Of a stretch of 64,000 nt of DNA, positions 60,969 through 64,000 are shown one piece after another. Position numbers and translations under genes: made by a program. Below the pieces are notes generated by a model. That model saw only the letters and a program-made list of their open reading frames with translations. It did no database searches and was not told the DNA's origin. The DNA is from Emergencia sp. 1XD21-10 (GTDB lineage Bacteria > Bacillota > Clostridia > Peptostreptococcales > Anaerovoracaceae), in NCBI RefSeq assembly GCF_009936045.1, contig NZ_QWEQ01000005.1, positions 142,201-206,200 on the forward strand, written 5' to 3'. Within the stretch, counting starts at the first letter, position 1. Each line of letters starts with the position of its first letter.

Positions 60969-61391
60969 TTATTTGAACAATTTTGAAACAACCACGATAA
61001 AATCCCTGAATTCCTCTTTCTGGATTACATCAATAACCATTCCCACGAACGTATTCATAGGTATGGATTCGATTTGTTTCTTGTCAATTCCAGACAACCC
61101 TGCTAAAAATGTGTAAATATCCTTTTCGCATTTTGGCAGGTTGCCCAGAATGACATTGGCAATATCAAGCGCAACAGTGATTCCGACTGATGTTACCACG
61201 TCATCGGTCACTGCTTTGCCTACCATTGCAGATTTAATTGCATCTGACTGTACAACACTCTTGAATTCATTAATTCCGATTGTGCTGATAATTTTTGACA
61301 TCAAAAAAACGTCAGATGCACGTAACTCTCTCAGTGTGTATGCTTTTTCTTCTTCAGGCTGTGCTGCCTGTAAGTTTGTTGTTGTTTCCAT
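60969..61391 (-). CDS. Tail assembly chaperone, upstream part (gpG-like)
   Basis: A 140-residue helical protein between the major tail protein region and the tape measure gene, the place of gpG. It begins METTTNLQAAQPEEEKAYTL, followed by ASDVFLMSKIISTIGINEF and AKSAMVGKAV-like helices. It ends SKLFK followed by a stop just after a possible slip site. It helps assemble the tail around the tape measure. Confidence 0.8.
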   Translation of the reverse strand: METTTNLQAAQPEEEKAYTLRELRASDVFLMSKIISTIGINEFKSVVQSDAIKSAMVGKAVTDDVVTSVGITVALDIANVILGNLPKCEKDIYTFLAGLSGIDKKQIESIPMNTFVGMVIDVIQKEEFRDFIVVVSKLFK

Positions 61392-61406
61392 TGTTCAAAG
61401 TCCTTT

Positions 61407-61586
61407 CTATCTCTTTTTTATCTTCTTTGGCTTTGGTACAGGCTCATCTTCGATTCTTTTCAAGAAATCTCCTGCACTCTGAATTTCTTCAAAACGTTCT
61501 TCACTGCACTGGAAAACAGATCCAGCGCAGTGATATGAATTATCCGTTTTATCCCTGAAATCACTCATAACTTCACATTTCAGCAT
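61407..61586 (-). CDS. Small phage protein
   Basis: A 59-residue basic-ended protein (MLKCEVMSDFRDKTDNSYHC) between the major tail and chaperone genes. ATG at 61586 has AGAGGTG at 6 bp; an upstream GTG at 61595 is less likely. The pattern of a short strand with a KCEV start is common at this position in Firmicutes phages; function unknown. Confidence 0.65.
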   Translation of the reverse strand: MLKCEVMSDFRDKTDNSYHCAGSVFQCSEERFEEIQSAGDFLKRIEDEPVPKPKKIKKR

Positions 61587-61598
61587 AGTAAGCACCTC

Positions 61599-62198
61599 TT
61601 ACACCGTAGGGGTCTTTTTTGCAACGTAAATGTGGTATGGCAGAGTGTCCGTCATTCCCTCGGCTAAATCTGCATAACATTCAAACGTTGCAGGAATTAC
61701 GGAATTTTCCTTGTTCTTGCCTTCAACTTCAATACCAGAAGTACAAAGTGCGAAATCAAACATTGCGATAATCGGTGTGCCGTCTGCCATAAAGCCAACA
61801 TAGCCCAGATTCTTGATATAGTCGCTTTCTTCGATGTGCGCTTTACTTTCGATTACATCAAATCTTTCATCCTCAGATGTGCCGTCAGCACCGATAACGG
61901 TTGATTTAATCCAATCCTTAGTCAGTTCAACCATATTAGTTTCAATTGTTGCCGTTTCGCCGATTTTATGAGTCAAGCCTTTTGCCTTAACTAATACACC
62001 GTCTACTTCGACATCTAAAATTTCAGCCTTAATAGACAGCTTCGTACCGCCGCTTGTTGCGCCGATAATCGTACCAGCCCATTTAGACGTTTCACTGTCA
62101 AACTTCAAATCTTTGTACAAAGTACCAGCGCCCAGCATAATGTTCTTTGGCGTTTCTTTAGTGACCCCGGAAACCTTAAATTCGCTCCAATCTGCCAT
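61599..62198 (-). CDS. Phage major tail protein
   Basis: A 199-residue beta-rich protein starting ADWSEFKVSGVTKETPKNIM, in the slot after the tail terminator. It has GGTKLSIKAEILDVEVDGVLV and YIKNLGYVGFMADGTPIIAM strands typical of siphovirus tube proteins. It forms the tail tube. The start abuts the upstream stop codon. Confidence 0.82.
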   Translation of the reverse strand: MADWSEFKVSGVTKETPKNIMLGAGTLYKDLKFDSETSKWAGTIIGATSGGTKLSIKAEILDVEVDGVLVKAKGLTHKIGETATIETNMVELTKDWIKSTVIGADGTSEDERFDVIESKAHIEESDYIKNLGYVGFMADGTPIIAMFDFALCTSGIEVEGKNKENSVIPATFECYADLAEGMTDTLPYHIYVAKKTPTV

Positions 62199-62564
62199 TT
62201 AATTCACCTTCCATTCTTTTACTTTTAAATTAATCTGTATCTTCTTAAGTTCTGCATCGCCTGTCGGTACAGGCTGACTGCCTCCATAAAAAATAGCCAC
62301 CGCTGACCCTTCGTCAGTGATGACTGTTTTTCCTGCTACTCCATAGTAGCGCATGATTTTTTCTTTAATCCGTTCCAATTCAGACCATGACTCACGGGTA
62401 AAGCCTGTTAAAATGAATGGGATTTCTATTTCCCCATCTTCTGTTAGCGGCTCGTTTTCGGAATACTCTCCCACAAAATATGGATAAATCGGATCAGCAC
62501 ACCATTCCATGAAGGCATAATTGATGCCAAGCGCTTCCATGTCTTTGTTAATTGTTTCAAGCAT
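62199..62564 (-). CDS. Phage tail terminator-like protein
   Basis: A 121-residue protein between the HK97-gp10-like and major tail genes, with segments YPYFVGEYSENEPL and EIPFILTGFTRESWSELE. This is the position and size of the tail terminator (gpU-like) in siphoviruses. Assignment rests mainly on gene order. Confidence 0.7.
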   Translation of the reverse strand: MLETINKDMEALGINYAFMEWCADPIYPYFVGEYSENEPLTEDGEIEIPFILTGFTRESWSELERIKEKIMRYYGVAGKTVITDEGSAVAIFYGGSQPVPTGDAELKKIQINLKVKEWKVN

Positions 62565-62567
62565 AAT

Positions 62568-62990
62568 TCACCTCATTTCTGAAGAAAAAATATCTTCGGC
62601 ATATCGGATTAGCTTGCTTTTGAGTGACTGGAAAGCTGTCCACATGGATCTTTTCGGTTGCTTACCATGGGTAAAATGTCCTTTTCCCTCTTCGTCCTTG
62701 TAGAACCAGCCCCCTTTCCTGCCATCTCCGTTTAGGGCATATTCACCTGTTCCAAACTCGTTCCAGATGGCATTCTCAAGAGGGCTACCAATTACCGATT
62801 GCAGCTTTTCTGCGTCGATTTCGTAGTCCCACGACCCTTTAAGCTGCCCTGTGTCAACTGGCGTATTCCTCATTGTCTGCGACATGATTTCGCCTGATGC
62901 TTCATGCAAGTACGCAAGGGCAGTCTTCTGTAATGCTTCTTTAACAGCAATTCGATTATCCTTAAATTCAACCGTCATAGCCTTGCCCAC
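62568..62990 (-). CDS. HK97-gp10-like phage protein
   Basis: A 140-residue protein with the family features TMRNTPVDTGQLKGSWDYE and NAIWNEFGTGEYAL, near the head-tail junction. HK97 gp10-type proteins are head completion/tail connection factors. It overlaps the upstream head-closure gene by 23 bp. Confidence 0.88.
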   Translation of the reverse strand: MGKAMTVEFKDNRIAVKEALQKTALAYLHEASGEIMSQTMRNTPVDTGQLKGSWDYEIDAEKLQSVIGSPLENAIWNEFGTGEYALNGDGRKGGWFYKDEEGKGHFTHGKQPKRSMWTAFQSLKSKLIRYAEDIFSSEMR

Positions 62991-63312
62991 CTGCGTATTT
63001 CAGGAATATTTCCAATTGACGATGCCTCCCCATTGGATCGTCAATTAAGGTAATATCATAGACTTTGCCGCCAACAACCAGCCGGGAATTTTCCGCCGTA
63101 ACCTCTTCAGGCAATTCTTCATAGTCGGATAATAAAACGTGTGTGCTTTCCTGTACCTTCTGGCTGAAGTTTAGCCGCTCAGATTCGCCTGACATAAGGT
63201 CAAGCCAGCCGGTGAGTTCCTTTACACCAGCCCAATTTTCGACCTGTTCACCAATGCTATTCCTTGTAGTTGTTCTGGTTTGAATTTGTGCAACGATATT
63301 TCCGCCAATCAT
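62968..63312 (-). CDS. Phage head closure / head-tail adaptor protein
   Basis: A 114-residue protein with the SPP1 gp16/HK97 gp-type pattern: QTRTTTRNSIGEQVENWAGV at the start, a LDLMSGESERLNFSQKV middle and GKVYDITLIDDPMGRHRQLE near the end. It closes the capsid after packaging and contacts the tail. Confidence 0.82.
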   Translation of the reverse strand: MIGGNIVAQIQTRTTTRNSIGEQVENWAGVKELTGWLDLMSGESERLNFSQKVQESTHVLLSDYEELPEEVTAENSRLVVGGKVYDITLIDDPMGRHRQLEIFLKYAGGQGYDG

Positions 63313-63322
63313 AGCATCCCCC

Positions 63323-63883
63323 TTAGAATCTTGCCTTTTTATAAAGCTTCAGGAATGCCATTAGCTTCTTCGGAACTCCCATATCTACTGCCAAATCTGA
63401 TTCTGTTGAATCAGACGCATATGTCACAGAATAACGTGAAAGAGTTTCGCTCTGGATATCTTTCATTTTTGTATCGCCACTATTGGCTGCTTCGTTCCTG
63501 ATCTGCCATTGAATAATCTTTGCTGCGCCCAGCTTCACATCTGCAGGGTATTCAACCTTTGTAACCAGTACAGAATCTTCATTTGCCCAGTCACTATCCG
63601 TCTGAAATGTCAAGTCATTGGCTTCTGTTACCACCGCAAGGCAGCCACTCTGCAGGTCAGATTCTGACACCATGATTGTATCTCCCACATCAAACAGAAT
63701 CAGACTTTCCGACATGAATACGCCAGCCCTGATATCTGCTACAACCCGCTTACCTCTGCATTGAAAATTGTTGTTCGTGTATCGCCTGATTGTCAATTCA
63801 AGGGCATTCAAGCGCATTTCCAGCATTTTGTCTGGTTCATCCGTCTGAATCAGTTCTTTCAGTTCCTCAACGGTCATTAACAT
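63323..63883 (-). CDS. Phage head-tail connector (gp6-like)
   Basis: A 186-residue protein with an N-terminal helical region (MTVEELKELIQTDEPDKMLE, RLNALELTIRRYTNN), a small beta domain and a C-terminal helix ending MAFLKLYKKARF. It fits the gp6-like connector attached to the portal. It precedes the head-closure gene by 10 bp. Confidence 0.78.
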   Translation of the reverse strand: MLMTVEELKELIQTDEPDKMLEMRLNALELTIRRYTNNNFQCRGKRVVADIRAGVFMSESLILFDVGDTIMVSESDLQSGCLAVVTEANDLTFQTDSDWANEDSVLVTKVEYPADVKLGAAKIIQWQIRNEAANSGDTKMKDIQSETLSRYSVTYASDSTESDLAVDMGVPKKLMAFLKLYKKARF

Positions 63884-63895
63884 GTAACCACCGCC

Positions 63896-64000
63896 TTATT
63901 CAGCTGCTTTTGTGCCATCTGGTTCATCGTCCTTCTTGTCGTCCTTCTTGTCGTCCTTCTTGTCGTCCTTCTTGTCGTCCTTCTTGTCGTCCTTCTTGTC
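63896..64000 (-). CDS. C-terminus of a phage protein with KKDD repeats (partial)
   Basis: The minus strand is open from the right edge to a stop at 63896. It encodes only a repeat of Lys-Lys-Asp-Asp followed by EPDGTKAAE. Its position before the head-tail connector suggests a capsid-region gene or a small charged protein; the domain itself is outside the window, so no name is possible. Confidence 0.6.
   Translation of the reverse strand, partial: DKKDDKKDDKKDDKKDDKKDDKKDDEPDGTKAAE
63928..64000. repeat. 12-bp tandem repeat coding for KKDD
   Basis: At least six identical copies of CGTCCTTCTTGT in tandem run off the right edge. In the minus-strand gene each unit encodes four charged residues. 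Copy number may vary, changing tail length in steps of four residues without breaking the frame. Confidence 0.9.

Overview
The window looks like a chromosome of an amino-acid-fermenting anaerobic Clostridia member, most probably near Anaerovoracaceae / Eubacteriales family XIII. This is inferred from gene content: a 3-keto-5-aminohexanoate cleavage enzyme and a regulator whose sensor resembles 3,5-diaminohexanoate dehydrogenase (both lysine fermentation), D-serine ammonia-lyase, an NhaC-type antiporter, pyruvate:ferredoxin oxidoreductase with a polyferredoxin, an NfnAB-like electron-bifurcating pair, and a Firmicutes-type murB-PHP-rapZ cluster. No rRNA, intact tRNA or CRISPR array was seen.

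Layout. 1-3.9 kb: end of a type I restriction-modification locus (hsdM, hsdS, a small ORF and a DUF2971 protein running off the left edge), divergent from a small XRE regulator. 4.0-4.3 kb: a 248-bp element with about 40-bp terminal inverted repeats; a second copy lies at 32.2 kb. 4.4-11 kb: kce, rapZ, PHP phosphoesterase, murB, an AI-2E-family membrane protein, a small protein, a degenerate Fic-fold protein and a metallophosphoesterase. 11-17.1 kb: dsdA, an internally duplicated 168-aa protein, a sigma-54 activator and nhaC. Sequences matching sigma-54 promoters precede both the 168-aa gene and nhaC, and a shared motif lies about 135-150 bp upstream of each. This looks like a small regulon around the activator.

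17-27 kb: gap, pcp, a decayed hipBA pair, a DUF2089 protein, a GIY-YIG protein, metG, a cytidylate kinase-like protein, a flavodoxin-fold reductase and an LDH/MDH-like protein. 27.3-32.0 kb: one 1589-aa protein joining HD, repeat, nucleotidyltransferase and phosphoribosyltransferase-like parts. 32.6-37.3 kb: a MarR-controlled heterodimeric ABC exporter. Upstream of it is an unexplained cluster of GTTGTGCA motifs in both orientations. 37.9-40.5 kb: aspartokinase, a macrodomain protein and a class I glutamine amidotransferase-like peptidase. 40.6-47.6 kb: NfnB-like, NfnA-like, PFOR and an RnfB-like polyferredoxin, all on one strand: an electron-carrier block linking pyruvate oxidation, ferredoxin and NAD(P)H. 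47.8-48.3 kb: a second motif cluster (CGCCA/TGGCG), then an aldo/keto reductase and an LCP-family protein.

51.5 kb to the right edge: the distal end of a siphovirus-like prophage, all on the minus strand. The boundary is a 3' fragment of a tRNA gene that still carries its terminator, so the rest of the tRNA and the integrase are expected beyond the right edge. Transcription order is: head-tail connector, head closure, HK97-gp10-like, tail terminator, major tail protein, tail chaperones (probable -1 frameshift), tape measure, distal tail, tail-associated protein, fibre-like proteins and a carbohydrate-binding protein. One short fibre paralogue begins with a G10 tract that puts it out of frame. 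G11 or G8 would restore it, which suggests phase variation. No holin or endolysin is visible at this end.
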